Positions 17,572 to 26,025 of a stretch of 64,000 nt of DNA are shown here, piece after piece. Origin of the DNA: an uncultured Clostridia bacterium (GTDB lineage Bacteria; Bacillota; Clostridia; UMGS1810); assembly GCA_934454585.1 (NCBI GenBank), contig CAKSFP010000002.1:62001-126000 (forward strand), given 5' to 3'. The number at the start of each line of letters is the position of its first letter. Position 1 is the first letter of the stretch. The notes beneath the pieces were generated by a model. It saw nothing but the letters and a program-made list of their open reading frames with translations. It was not told where the DNA came from and made no database searches. Position numbers and translations under genes: made by a program.

Positions 17572-19278
17572 ATGAAAAAGTTTTTAGTATCACTCTGCAC
17601 AGCCGTGTCGCTGCTTTGCACATCGGCATATGCATTCACCTTCCCGACGCCGGACTGGGGCGCTCTGCTTGCGGAAAAGCAGGCAATGGTAAGCGAGGCG
17701 GATTTTGAACTCTACACCGAGGGCAGCTTACAAAACGCCCCGTACTACGGCGCACGCCTTGAACCGCGCGCCGGTGCATACATAGGCATGATTGCCGAGA
17801 CATCGGACAAATTTGCTCCTCTCGGATCATATCTGACCTATATTCAGGACATGGGTCAGGATGATCTGTACTATCCGGCAAACAACATGATAAAAAATTC
17901 CGACAGCGTTGCCATGGTCGGCTGGACAGTGTTCGATATGTCTTCTGTCGACTTGAATCATGTCAAAAATGTACTCGATACGCTGAACACATACGGCAAG
18001 CCGATGTTTATCCGATTTGCAAACGAGATGAATGTGTCGGCACTCGGAGATGACCCGGAACTGTACAAAAGCGTCTTTCGCAATGTTGCCGACATGGTGC
18101 ACCAATACCCGAATTTTGCGACTGTGTGGTCGCCGAATGACCTTGGTGCGCTCGACAGACCCTTTGAATATTTTTATCCCGGTGATGAGTATGTAGACTG
18201 GATTGGTGTGAGCTGTTATTCGATTAAGTATTTTCAGGGAAATCCCAATGCCGATCCAAAAAGCCAAGTGTATTTCATGACGGGCGACAACGCATGGTCA
18301 ACAAACCGTCTAAAACCGATAATTGAGTTTATGCGCAAGAACAACATTAACAAACCGCTCATGCTGTCGGAATCGGGCGTGGCGATAAGCAACAGTTACG
18401 GCGAAAACTTGGAAACATGGTCAACGCCCCGACTTCGCAATTTGCTCTGGAATACGATTATGAAGTTTCCGCAGATTAAAATGATAAACTACTTCAACAC
18501 ACACAGAGCGGATGAAACGGAGAAATTCGATATATCCGGATATGCCTACGCAGAGAGCATTTTTGCCGAGGCTGCAAGCAGCGGCGCATATATCCGCAGT
18601 GCAAACGGCAATCCGCAATTTGTGTTCACTCCGGCAAACGGCGGTGAAACTCTCGCAGCGGACAGCGCAGGAAATGTGAATTTATACACCCTTGCGCACA
18701 TACCGGGCACCGACACTCTGTCTGTAAACTACGCTATAGACGGCAATTGGTATCACTGTTCGGGCGAGATTCCGTATAAATGCAGTCTGAATATCCGCTC
18801 ACTTGCCGACGGAGAACACACTGTGCGCATTTGGGCATACAATTACGACAAGAACTACACCTTCGTAAAAAGCGGCAACGCAATCCGCTTCGGCGGTGCA
18901 CCCGACCCGGGCGCAGCCGCACCCGACGGCATATCCGTCACTCTCAACGGAGAAACTCTCTCTTTTGACACCGAGCCTATGCTTATCAACGACCGCACCA
19001 TGGTGCCGATGCGAAAAATCTTTGAATCCCTCGGTGCAACCGTAGATTGGGACGAATCCACCCAAACCGTGACGGCAAAACGAGGCGGTACTGTAATCAG
19101 ATTAAAAATAGACAGTGAGCGCATGACAGTCGACGGAAACGAAAAAATCCTTGATGCCCCTGCGCAGCTTGTCGGTGACAGGACGCTTGTCCCCGTGCGC
19201 GCAATCAGTGAAAGTCTCGGCGCGGAGGTGGAATGGGATGACGCAACCCGGACGGTAATTATAACGAATGTGCAATAA
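17572..19278 (+). CDS. Secreted GH26-like glycosidase with CuAO-N1-like domain
   Basis: A 568-residue exported protein with signal peptide MKKFLVSLCTAVSLLCTSAYA. Residues ~45-335 look like a clan GH-A barrel of the GH26 (beta-mannanase-like) kind: GAYIGMIAET, FIRFANEMN with E152 as likely acid/base, VWSPND, VDWIGVSCYS and LMLSESGVA with E267 as likely nucleophile. GH26 usually reads HEMN, so the Asn before E152 is atypical. Residues ~350-445 form a beta-rich domain. Residues ~455-568 match the copper-amine-oxidase N-terminal (stalk) domain (MVPMRKIFESLGATVDWDESTQTVTA), common on clostridial surface proteins. GAGGAAAAAGA precedes the ATG. Activity on mannan is plausible but unproven. Confidence 0.75.
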   Translation: MKKFLVSLCTAVSLLCTSAYAFTFPTPDWGALLAEKQAMVSEADFELYTEGSLQNAPYYGARLEPRAGAYIGMIAETSDKFAPLGSYLTYIQDMGQDDLYYPANNMIKNSDSVAMVGWTVFDMSSVDLNHVKNVLDTLNTYGKPMFIRFANEMNVSALGDDPELYKSVFRNVADMVHQYPNFATVWSPNDLGALDRPFEYFYPGDEYVDWIGVSCYSIKYFQGNPNADPKSQVYFMTGDNAWSTNRLKPIIEFMRKNNINKPLMLSESGVAISNSYGENLETWSTPRLRNLLWNTIMKFPQIKMINYFNTHRADETEKFDISGYAYAESIFAEAASSGAYIRSANGNPQFVFTPANGGETLAADSAGNVNLYTLAHIPGTDTLSVNYAIDGNWYHCSGEIPYKCSLNIRSLADGEHTVRIWAYNYDKNYTFVKSGNAIRFGGAPDPGAAAPDGISVTLNGETLSFDTEPMLINDRTMVPMRKIFESLGATVDWDESTQTVTAKRGGTVIRLKIDSERMTVDGNEKILDAPAQLVGDRTLVPVRAISESLGAEVEWDDATRTVIITNVQ

Positions 19279-19295
19279 GTGATTTTTCAAAATAA

Positions 19296-19332
19296 GTTCG
19301 GGGGGAACCGTGCGCACGGCATACCCCCGAAC
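19296..19332. terminator. Hairpin between convergent GH26-like gene and cwlD
   Basis: Stem GTTCGGGGG / CCCCCGAAC (19296-19304 with 19324-19332), enclosing an inner CCGTGCGCACGG palindrome. T-rich sequence follows on the minus side (TTATTTTG). It likely terminates both convergent genes. Confidence 0.65.
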
Positions 19333-19340
19333 CTCTGTAT

Positions 19341-20060
19341 TTATTTGACCTTGTCGAAAAAATCACATATTCCCAAAAACAGCGCATATGCTACCCTGTC
19401 GCGGTATTCATCCGTAGAGAGCAGGCGTTCTTCCTCGGCATTTGATAAAAATCCGCACTCTGCGATGACTGACGGCACACTGCTTTCCTTGAGTATCACA
19501 ATGCCCTTTTCCGCCGGCTTGGCGACACGGTTGTTGGATGAATCGAGCAGAGTTATCAGCTTATCTTGCAGACACTCCCCGAGGATGCGGCTCTCATCCG
19601 GAGCTGACGCATAGAACACCTGTGCCCCTTTGTAGCGGCTGTCGGCAAACTTGTTCATATGTATGCTCACAAAGGCGTCGCAATGCTCACCCTCTTTGAA
19701 CTCGCGCCGGTTTTTCAGGTCAGTGCGCTTGATTTCTTTTATTTTTGCGTCAAGGTCATCCGCAGCGGCGTTCTCGTCGGCACGAGTCAGCAAGACATAC
19801 GCCCCGCTGCTCTCGAGCAGTTTTTGCAGCCGCAGTGTTATATCAAGATTCAGCCCCTCCTCAACGGTACCCGCAATTCCCACCGCACCGCCGTCCGGTT
19901 GTCCGTGTCCGGCATCAAGCACTATCACCTTGGTATTGACGGGAATTGCATTGGTAACTACTGTTTCGCTGCCCGTCTTTACATATGCCACCGTCAGGGC
20001 CGCAAAGATGACAGCCGCAATGCAGGTTATTATATCATACTTTCTAAGCGTCAAAAACAA
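19341..20060 (-). CDS. cwlD: N-acetylmuramoyl-L-alanine amidase, CwlD type
   Basis: About 239 residues: an N-terminal membrane helix (~8-25) and an amidase-3 domain. Zinc-site motifs are VIVLDAGHGQPDGGAVG (His), the Glu in TVEEGLNLDI and SIHMNKFAD (His), with the catalytic Glu in VIAECGFLSN. CwlD removes peptide side chains from muramic acid during spore-cortex formation, making muramic-lactam, so this gene supports a spore-forming lineage. The start is probably TTG at 20060, eight bases after AGGGAG; a GTG at 20069 touches that site. The ribosome site lies inside the 3' arm of the preceding gene's terminator, which is unusual. Confidence 0.85.
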   Translation of the reverse strand: MFLTLRKYDIITCIAAVIFAALTVAYVKTGSETVVTNAIPVNTKVIVLDAGHGQPDGGAVGIAGTVEEGLNLDITLRLQKLLESSGAYVLLTRADENAAADDLDAKIKEIKRTDLKNRREFKEGEHCDAFVSIHMNKFADSRYKGAQVFYASAPDESRILGECLQDKLITLLDSSNNRVAKPAEKGIVILKESSVPSVIAECGFLSNAEEERLLSTDEYRDRVAYALFLGICDFFDKVK

Positions 20061-20105
20061 AAAAATCACTCCCTCACGAAATTATATTCCGTCTCGGGAG
20101 TGATT
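20058..20105 (-). terminator. Terminator overlapping the cwlD start region
   Basis: Minus-strand stem AATCACTCCC / GGGAGTGATT (20105-20096 with 20073-20064) followed by seven T, two bases after the stop of the membrane-protein gene. The 3' arm holds the AGGGAG ribosome site of cwlD and the T-run ends at its TTG codon. Confidence 0.8.
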
Positions 20106-20106
20106 A

Positions 20107-20655
20107 TTATTTTGTTTTTTTATTTTTATACACAAGCTTGGTCATGAAATTTTCAATAGCGTTGACATTGTTCGCTCCGCCGATATAACCCGCAATAATC
20201 GGGATAAGGGGAAAAATTGCAATTGCCGCGCTAAGGTAATTCACATGGCGCACACTGTAGGCAAACCCGACCACAAACTCGCAAAACCATGTACGGAACA
20301 CCATTGTGGAAAGCCCCGATGTCACATCTGCAAAGATTATCGAAAAAACCAGGATAACCGCGTTAAACACCGTGTACGCCGCCGCAAGCACATAACCGTC
20401 CCTGTAGGTCATCTTTTGCTCCGCCTCGCCCTCACCGAGATGATTGTTGTGTATCTTTATCATCTTGCGTTTATGATTGGCAATGTTCCATGTGCAGGTA
20501 AAGAACACATCAAACAGCACCACTATCGCAAGCAAGCTGTAGAGCACTTCTCCGAGACGAAAATCTATAATCCCCGGAAACATCATAACAAACAGAAAAC
20601 ACCCAAGTGAGCACGCCGCGTGGGCGCCAAGCAGCTTAAAAAAGTTTTTTATCAT
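20107..20655 (-). CDS. Unrecognised small integral membrane protein
   Basis: A 182-residue protein I cannot assign. It has about four hydrophobic segments (~10-30, ~38-58, ~90-112 and ~140-162), a charged cytoplasmic loop between the second and third (NIANHKRKMIKIHNNHLGEGEAEQKMTYRDG) and a lysine-rich C-terminus (VYKNKKTK). No catalytic motif is seen. It lies directly upstream of cwlD on the same strand, with a terminator between them. A role with cwlD in spore development is possible but is inference from position only. Confidence 0.6.
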   Translation of the reverse strand: MIKNFFKLLGAHAACSLGCFLFVMMFPGIIDFRLGEVLYSLLAIVVLFDVFFTCTWNIANHKRKMIKIHNNHLGEGEAEQKMTYRDGYVLAAAYTVFNAVILVFSIIFADVTSGLSTMVFRTWFCEFVVGFAYSVRHVNYLSAAIAIFPLIPIIAGYIGGANNVNAIENFMTKLVYKNKKTK

Positions 20656-20799
20656 AACATATAATCTCCAATCGCCGATTCATTAGCTATTCTATTATAT
20701 CAAGCCTATATTTTTCTGTCAAGGTTTTTAATTTTCGACAAAAAATCCGACAAAATATTAAAATTTGATTAATAAACGCGAATAATCGTTCCGTCGCTC

Positions 20800-20828
20800 T
20801 TGACTTAACATTTTTTTCGTATTATAAT
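20800..20828 (+). promoter_or_regulatory. thrS promoter
   Basis: TTGACT (20800-20805), 17-base spacer, TATAAT (20823-20828). The leader is only ~45 nt and shows no T-box, unlike many Firmicute thrS genes. Confidence 0.7.
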
Positions 20829-20882
20829 TAGGGTTATACGATTATATTTGTATAATTCACTGATTAATGCGGAGGGAAAGTT

Positions 20883-22823
20883 ATGATTAAAATTGCGTTT
20901 AATGACTCAAAAACAGTTGAGATTGAAAACGGTCTCACAGTCTATGATGCCATCAAAGCGTACGACTCCGAGCTGGCAAAAATCGCTCTGGGTGCGCTTG
21001 TTGACGGTGAGGTGACCGAACTCACCCGAACTTTGGACGCCGACTGCACCGTGACCGTACTCGATTTTTCAACGGATGAGGGAAAGCGTATACTTCGCCA
21101 CACCGCATCGCATATACTGGCACAGGCTGTTAAGCGCCTCTATCCGGAGACTAAACTTGCCATCGGCCCGGCTATCGACAACGGTTTTTACTATGATTTC
21201 GACAGAGAAGAAGGCTTCACCGCCGATGACCTTAAAAAGCTCGAATCCGAGATGAAAAAGATTGTCAAAGAAAATCTCCGTCTCGAAAGATTCACTCTGT
21301 CCCGCGATGAGGCAATAAAACTCATGAAGGAAAAGGATGAGCCGTATAAGGTGGAACTTATAGAAGATCTGCCCGAGGGAGAGGAAATCACCTTCTACAA
21401 GCAGGGCGATTTTGTCGACCTGTGCGCTGGTCCTCACCTCTTTTCAACCCGTGCGGTAAAGGCATTCAAGCTTATGAGCGTGACCGGCGCTTATTGGAGA
21501 GGTGACGAGCACAACAAGATGCTCCGCCGCATCTACGGCACGGCATTCACAGACAAAGAAGAACTTGCCGCTTACATCACTCAACAGGAGGAGGCTAAGA
21601 AGCGCGACCACAATAAACTCGGCAGAGAGCTTGGTTTCTTCACCACGGTTGACATCATCGGTCAGGGATTGCCCATACTCTTGCCAAAGGGCGCAAAGGT
21701 CATACAGATTCTGCAAAGATTTGTCGAGGACTATGAATATGAGCACGGCTGGCTGCTCACCAAAACACCGTATATGGCAAAATCCGATTTATACAAGCTC
21801 TCGGGTCATTGGGATCACTATCTTGACGGAATGTTCGTCATGGGCGACCCGGACGACAAAGAAGTGTTTGCGCTGCGCCCGATGACATGCCCATTCCAGT
21901 ATCAGGCATATCTGAACAGACCGAGAAGTTACAGAGATCTGCCGCTGAGATATAACGAGACATCCACGCTTTTCAGAAACGAGGCGTCCGGTGAGATGCA
22001 CGGTCTTATCCGTGTGAGACAGTTCACCATCTCCGAGGGTCACCTCATGTGCAGACCGGATCAGCTGGAGCAGGAATTTCGCAGTTGTCTGGAAATGACC
22101 AATTTCATGCTCGAGACTCTCGGACTCAAAGAAGATGTGTCATACAGATTTTCTCAGTGGGATCCCGACAATACTGAGAAATACATCGGCACCGCCGAGC
22201 AGTGGGACGAGGCACAGGGCACAATGGCAAAAATCCTGGATCACCTCAAGATTCCGTACAAAATCGGCATAGATGAGGCAGCTTTCTACGGTCCAAAGCT
22301 CGACATACAAATCAAAAATGTATTCGGCAAAGAGGATACCCTCATAACCATACAGATAGACCAGATGCTCGCCGAAAAATTCGGCATGGAATACACTGAT
22401 TCCGACGGCACAAAGAAGAATCCATACATCATACACAGAACATCGATCGGATGCTATGAGAGGACTCTTGCTCTGCTTATCGAGAAATATGCCGGTGCTT
22501 TTCCGACATGGCTTGCGCCGACACAGGTTCAGATTATCCCGGTATCCGAAAAGCACTTCGATTATGCCGAAAAAATTACAAAGTCACTGCGTGACAGCGG
22601 CATAAGAGCCGAGGCAGACTACAGAAACGAGAAACTCGGCTATAAGATAAGAGAGGCTCAGCTTGAAAAAGTGCCCTACATGGTTATCCTGGGTGACAAA
22701 GAGATAGAACAGAACAATATCTCGGTTCGCTCGCGCCATGAAGGTGACCTCGGTTCGTCATCCGTTGAGGACTTCATAGCAAAAATCAAGGATGAAACCG
22801 CAAAGAGAACTCTTAATATATAA
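20883..22823 (+). CDS. thrS: Threonine--tRNA ligase
   Basis: A 646-residue class II synthetase of normal length. Domains in order: TGS (~1-62), the N2 editing domain that hydrolyses Ser-tRNA-Thr with the zinc-type motif HTASHILAQA, the catalytic core (~240-530) with RPMTCPFQYQAY, the RNEASGEMHGLIRVRQFTISEGH region and IIHRTSIGCYERTLALLIE, and the anticodon domain (~540-646). GGAGGG precedes the ATG. It is expressed from its own promoter and followed by a hairpin. Confidence 0.97.
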   Translation: MIKIAFNDSKTVEIENGLTVYDAIKAYDSELAKIALGALVDGEVTELTRTLDADCTVTVLDFSTDEGKRILRHTASHILAQAVKRLYPETKLAIGPAIDNGFYYDFDREEGFTADDLKKLESEMKKIVKENLRLERFTLSRDEAIKLMKEKDEPYKVELIEDLPEGEEITFYKQGDFVDLCAGPHLFSTRAVKAFKLMSVTGAYWRGDEHNKMLRRIYGTAFTDKEELAAYITQQEEAKKRDHNKLGRELGFFTTVDIIGQGLPILLPKGAKVIQILQRFVEDYEYEHGWLLTKTPYMAKSDLYKLSGHWDHYLDGMFVMGDPDDKEVFALRPMTCPFQYQAYLNRPRSYRDLPLRYNETSTLFRNEASGEMHGLIRVRQFTISEGHLMCRPDQLEQEFRSCLEMTNFMLETLGLKEDVSYRFSQWDPDNTEKYIGTAEQWDEAQGTMAKILDHLKIPYKIGIDEAAFYGPKLDIQIKNVFGKEDTLITIQIDQMLAEKFGMEYTDSDGTKKNPYIIHRTSIGCYERTLALLIEKYAGAFPTWLAPTQVQIIPVSEKHFDYAEKITKSLRDSGIRAEADYRNEKLGYKIREAQLEKVPYMVILGDKEIEQNNISVRSRHEGDLGSSSVEDFIAKIKDETAKRTLNI

Positions 22824-22833
22824 AGCAAAAAAT

Positions 22834-22874
22834 ATGGGGTACTGAACAGAAAAAACAGTACCCCATTCGCTGTT
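22834..22874 (+). terminator. Hairpin after thrS
   Basis: Perfect 11-bp stem ATGGGGTACTG / CAGTACCCCAT (22834-22844 with 22856-22866), 11-nt loop. A short T-run (TGTTTT) follows a few bases later, so termination may be partial. Confidence 0.7.
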
Positions 22875-22901
22875 TTAATCAATATGTACGGAGCAATATT
22901 T

Positions 22902-23465
22902 ATGAACGCATTTTTCGGACATCTGTCCACGATACTCAACCACAAAAGACTTGTTTTTATCCACGCCGCAAGGCTCGGACTCATTAGACAGGGAATAATG
23001 CACGATATGTCAAAATTCTCTCCCACCGAGTTTTTTGCGGGCGTCCGTTACTATGCCCAGGGGAAACGCAGTCCAAACGAAATTGAGCGCGAAAATCACG
23101 GATACTCCGCGGCTTGGCTCCACCACAAGGGGCGCAACAAGCACCACTTTGAATACTGGACGGACTATAACAAAAAGGAGCACAGGATAATGCCGGTGCG
23201 TATGCCGTACAAATATCTGCTTGAGATGCTCTGCGACAGACTTGCGGCAAGCAAGGTGTATCAAGGCGAAAACTACACCGACTCCCATCCGATCGAATAC
23301 TTTCTGCGGGGCAAGCCTAACAGAATCATTCACCCGGCAACATCTGACGCCATAGAAAAACTTCTTGCCATGATTCGTGACAAGGGCGAAAAATACACAT
23401 TTGACTATATAAAAGAAAACAAAAAGGAACTTGAGGAAGAATATTATAAACACGATATATTTTAA
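22902..23465 (+). CDS. DUF5662 family protein
   Basis: A 187-residue cytoplasmic protein of the DUF5662 family, sometimes mislabelled catalase in databases. Family features visible are HDMSKFSPTEFF near residue 33, WLHHKGRNKHHFEYW (~72-86), a later DRLAASKVYQGENY and HPIEYF. The clustered His and Asp residues suggest a metal-dependent, HD-like site, but no activity is established. The ATG at 22902 is chosen because GGAG lies eight bases upstream. It ends 16 bp before the zinc-binding-protein gene and may be co-transcribed with it. Confidence 0.8.
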   Translation: MNAFFGHLSTILNHKRLVFIHAARLGLIRQGIMHDMSKFSPTEFFAGVRYYAQGKRSPNEIERENHGYSAAWLHHKGRNKHHFEYWTDYNKKEHRIMPVRMPYKYLLEMLCDRLAASKVYQGENYTDSHPIEYFLRGKPNRIIHPATSDAIEKLLAMIRDKGEKYTFDYIKENKKELEEEYYKHDIF

Positions 23466-23481
23466 CGAAAGGCGGAAAGAT

Positions 23482-24483
23482 ATGAAAGCTAAACGCATAA
23501 CAGCAATTATTGCGGTGATTCTCCTGCTGTGCGGCTGCGGCACCGTTCACGAAGATTTTTCGCAAGGCGACAAACCGCTTGTAATAGCGACCATATTTCC
23601 GCAATATGATTTTTTAAGACAAATATGCGGCGACCGCGCGGATGTGCGTATGCTGATACGCCCCGGCAGTGAGAGCCATAATTACGATCCGTCACCGTCA
23701 GATATAATCACTGTCTCGCACGCGGCATTATTTGTGTATGCCGGCGGCGATTCCGATGCATGGGTGCAAAAACTTCTTCAATCAGATGAACTGTCCGATG
23801 TGACAGCCGTCGCTCTGACAGACCTTGTACCGACCGTGTCGGAAGAGATAACCGAGGGGATGCAGCACAGTCACAGCCACGCCGAAGATGAAGAACACCA
23901 CGATGATGACCACGACCATGATGACCACGACCATGATGACCACGACCACGAACTTGAATATGACGAGCATGTGTGGACATCTCTGAAAAATGCTGCAATC
24001 ATCTGCAACAGCCTGTGTGATTATATGTGCGCGGCAGACAGCGCAAATGCCGATACATACAGAGAAAACTGCGCAAATTATGTCAAAAAGATAAACGAGC
24101 TTGACATTCTTGCCGCCGACACCGTCAAAAATGCCGTGCGCAAAACAATTGTCTTTGCCGACAGATTTCCCGTTCGATATTTTACCGAGGAATACGGCTT
24201 GAAATACTATGCGGCTTTCCCCGGATGTGCGTCTGAGACCGAGCCGTCTCCGTCAACGCTTATTTTCCTCATAGATAAGGTTCGCAGCGAAAACATACCG
24301 GTAGTTTTCTATCGTGAGTTTTCAAATGAAAAGGTTGCCGATCTGGTGTGCGAATCCACAAAGGCAAAAAAACTCCTGTTTCATTCCTGCCACAATGTAA
24401 CGGCAGATGAGTTTGAATCCGGTGTGACATATATTGACATAATGCGTAATAACATAAACAACTTAAAGGAGGCGATTAACTGA
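23482..24483 (+). CDS. znuA: Zinc ABC transporter substrate-binding lipoprotein
   Basis: A 333-residue cluster A-1 metal-binding lipoprotein with lipobox LLCGC at the end of MKAKRITAIIAVILLLCGC. Zinc ligands of the ZnuA/AdcA type are seen in SHNYDPSPSD and in the DEHVWTSLKN region. Between them is a His/Asp-rich loop (HSHSHAEDEEHH..., about residues 131-157), typical of zinc rather than manganese binders. AAAGGCGG precedes the ATG at 23482; the longer frame overlaps the previous gene and lacks a ribosome site. Its stop overlaps the ATPase start by one base. Confidence 0.9.
   Translation: MKAKRITAIIAVILLLCGCGTVHEDFSQGDKPLVIATIFPQYDFLRQICGDRADVRMLIRPGSESHNYDPSPSDIITVSHAALFVYAGGDSDAWVQKLLQSDELSDVTAVALTDLVPTVSEEITEGMQHSHSHAEDEEHHDDDHDHDDHDHDDHDHELEYDEHVWTSLKNAAIICNSLCDYMCAADSANADTYRENCANYVKKINELDILAADTVKNAVRKTIVFADRFPVRYFTEEYGLKYYAAFPGCASETEPSPSTLIFLIDKVRSENIPVVFYREFSNEKVADLVCESTKAKKLLFHSCHNVTADEFESGVTYIDIMRNNINNLKEAIN
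23908..23949 (+). repeat. 15-bp tandem repeat encoding the His/Asp loop
   Basis: About 2.8 copies of GACCACGACCATGAT, encoding the alternating Asp-His stretch of the zinc-binding protein. Such in-frame repeats can change copy number by slippage without shifting the frame. Confidence 0.85.
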
Positions 24484-25190
24484 TGCCGCTGATAAAAGCA
24501 AACAATATATCACTTGCATATGATGGCAGAACCGTCGTGGACAATCTTTCTTTTGCGGTTTCCAAAGGCGATTATCTGTGTGTCATCGGCGAAAACGGCT
24601 CCGGCAAAAGCACGCTTATTAAAGCACTGCTCTCGCTCATTTCTCCGTCGGGCGGCTCTCTGGAATACGGCGACGGACTTTCCAAAAACGAGATAGGCTA
24701 TCTGCCGCAGCAAACACGGGTGCAGAGAGATTTCCCGTCGTCTGTGTTTGAGACGGTTCTCTCCGGCTGTCAGAACAAACTTGGATTTTTGCCGTTCTAT
24801 ACCGCCGCTCACAAGAAAAAAGCCCTCGACGCACTGCGCATCTTAAAAGCGGAAAATCTAAAAAACACCTGCTACCATGAGCTGTCCGGCGGTCAGCAAC
24901 AACGCGTGCTGCTTGCAAGAGCAATGTGCGCCACAGACAAACTGCTCATACTCGATGAGCCCACCGCAGGCCTTGACCCGATAATCACCGAGGATTTTTA
25001 CTCTGTGATAAATGATATAAACAAATCCGGAATAACGGTCATCATGGTGTCACACGACATAGAGGCTGTGTCGGAATATGCCACTCATATTCTCCACTTA
25101 ACCCACAGCGGATATATATTTGATACCGCAGATAATTACAAAAAAAGCAAATACGGAAAAATATATCTCGGAGGTGGCGCCGATGATTGA
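24483..25190 (+). CDS. znuC: Zinc ABC transporter ATP-binding protein
   Basis: A 235-residue ATPase with Walker A GENGSGKST, Q-loop in GYLPQQTRV, signature LSGGQQQRVLLARA, Walker B LLILDEPTAGLD and switch His in VSHDIEAVSE. It powers metal uptake through the permease that follows. Translation is coupled on both sides: TGATG at its start and an 8-base overlap with the permease at its end. Confidence 0.93.
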   Translation: MPLIKANNISLAYDGRTVVDNLSFAVSKGDYLCVIGENGSGKSTLIKALLSLISPSGGSLEYGDGLSKNEIGYLPQQTRVQRDFPSSVFETVLSGCQNKLGFLPFYTAAHKKKALDALRILKAENLKNTCYHELSGGQQQRVLLARAMCATDKLLILDEPTAGLDPIITEDFYSVINDINKSGITVIMVSHDIEAVSEYATHILHLTHSGYIFDTADNYKKSKYGKIYLGGGADD

Positions 25191-26001
25191 CAGTATAATA
25201 CAAATGTTTTCCTACACCTTCATGGTGAGAGCGCTTGCCGTCGGCATATTGGTGTCGCTCTGCTGTGCCCTGCTCGGCGTGACGCTCGTGCTCAAACGCT
25301 ACTCCATGATCGGTGACGGCCTGTCTCATGTCGGATTCGGCGCACTTGCCGTGGCGACTGCCCTCGGTATGTCGCCGATGAAACTCACCATCCCCGTTGT
25401 CATCATAGCCGCGGTGCTCATTCTGCGCATGAACACATCGGGCAAAATCAAGGGTGACTCTGCAATCGGCATACTCTCCGTCTCGGCACTCGCAGTCGGA
25501 GTTATTTCCGTCTCAGTGACAAAAGGACTCAATACCGACCTCTACAGCTATCTTTTCGGCAGTGTGCTTGCCGCAAGCGGCAGTGATGTCATAGTCTCCG
25601 TAGTGCTCTCGGTTGTTGTTATTTCGCTGTATGCTGTGTATTACAACCGCATTTTTGCCGTGACTTTTGATGAGACATTCGCCCGTGCAAGCGGCACCAA
25701 TGTTCCATTTTACAATATGCTCATAGCCGTGCTCACGGCAGTAACGATTGTTCTCGGCATGAGAATGATGGGCACACTCATCATATCGGCGCTGATAATC
25801 TTCCCTGCCGTCACTTCAATGCGGCTGTGCAAGAGTTTTCGCTCCGTCACGGTGTGCTCGGCGGTTTTGTCGGTCGTGTGTTTTTGCATAGGAATGTACG
25901 CCTCTTATGCTTACGATCTGCCAACAGGCGCGGCAATAGTCGTGGCAAACCTTGCAATGCTGATTTTATTCTCTGTCGGCAAAGCAGTTGCAAGCAGATA
26001 A
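25183..26001 (+). CDS. znuB: Zinc ABC transporter permease
   Basis: A 272-residue ABC-3 family permease with seven to eight membrane helices. Conserved features are LVLKRYSMIGDGLSHVGFGALA near residue 33 and FDETFARASGTNV in the cytoplasmic loop contacting the ATPase. The ATG at 25183 has GGAGG ten bases upstream and lies within the end of the ATPase gene. It completes a three-gene high-affinity zinc importer; manganese is less likely given the His-rich binding protein. No Zur/Fur box was recognised upstream. Confidence 0.93.
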   Translation: MIDSIIQMFSYTFMVRALAVGILVSLCCALLGVTLVLKRYSMIGDGLSHVGFGALAVATALGMSPMKLTIPVVIIAAVLILRMNTSGKIKGDSAIGILSVSALAVGVISVSVTKGLNTDLYSYLFGSVLAASGSDVIVSVVLSVVVISLYAVYYNRIFAVTFDETFARASGTNVPFYNMLIAVLTAVTIVLGMRMMGTLIISALIIFPAVTSMRLCKSFRSVTVCSAVLSVVCFCIGMYASYAYDLPTGAAIVVANLAMLILFSVGKAVASR

Positions 26002-26025
26002 ATTAACAAGCAAAGGATAATACAT

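Noticed and set aside
20656..20882. A possible T-box leader before thrS
   Set aside because: The promoter is only ~55 bases from the start codon and no T-box sequence or specifier hairpin fits.
23908..23949. CRISPR-like short repeats
   Set aside because: The 15-bp units are directly adjacent, without spacers, and encode the His/Asp loop of the zinc-binding protein.
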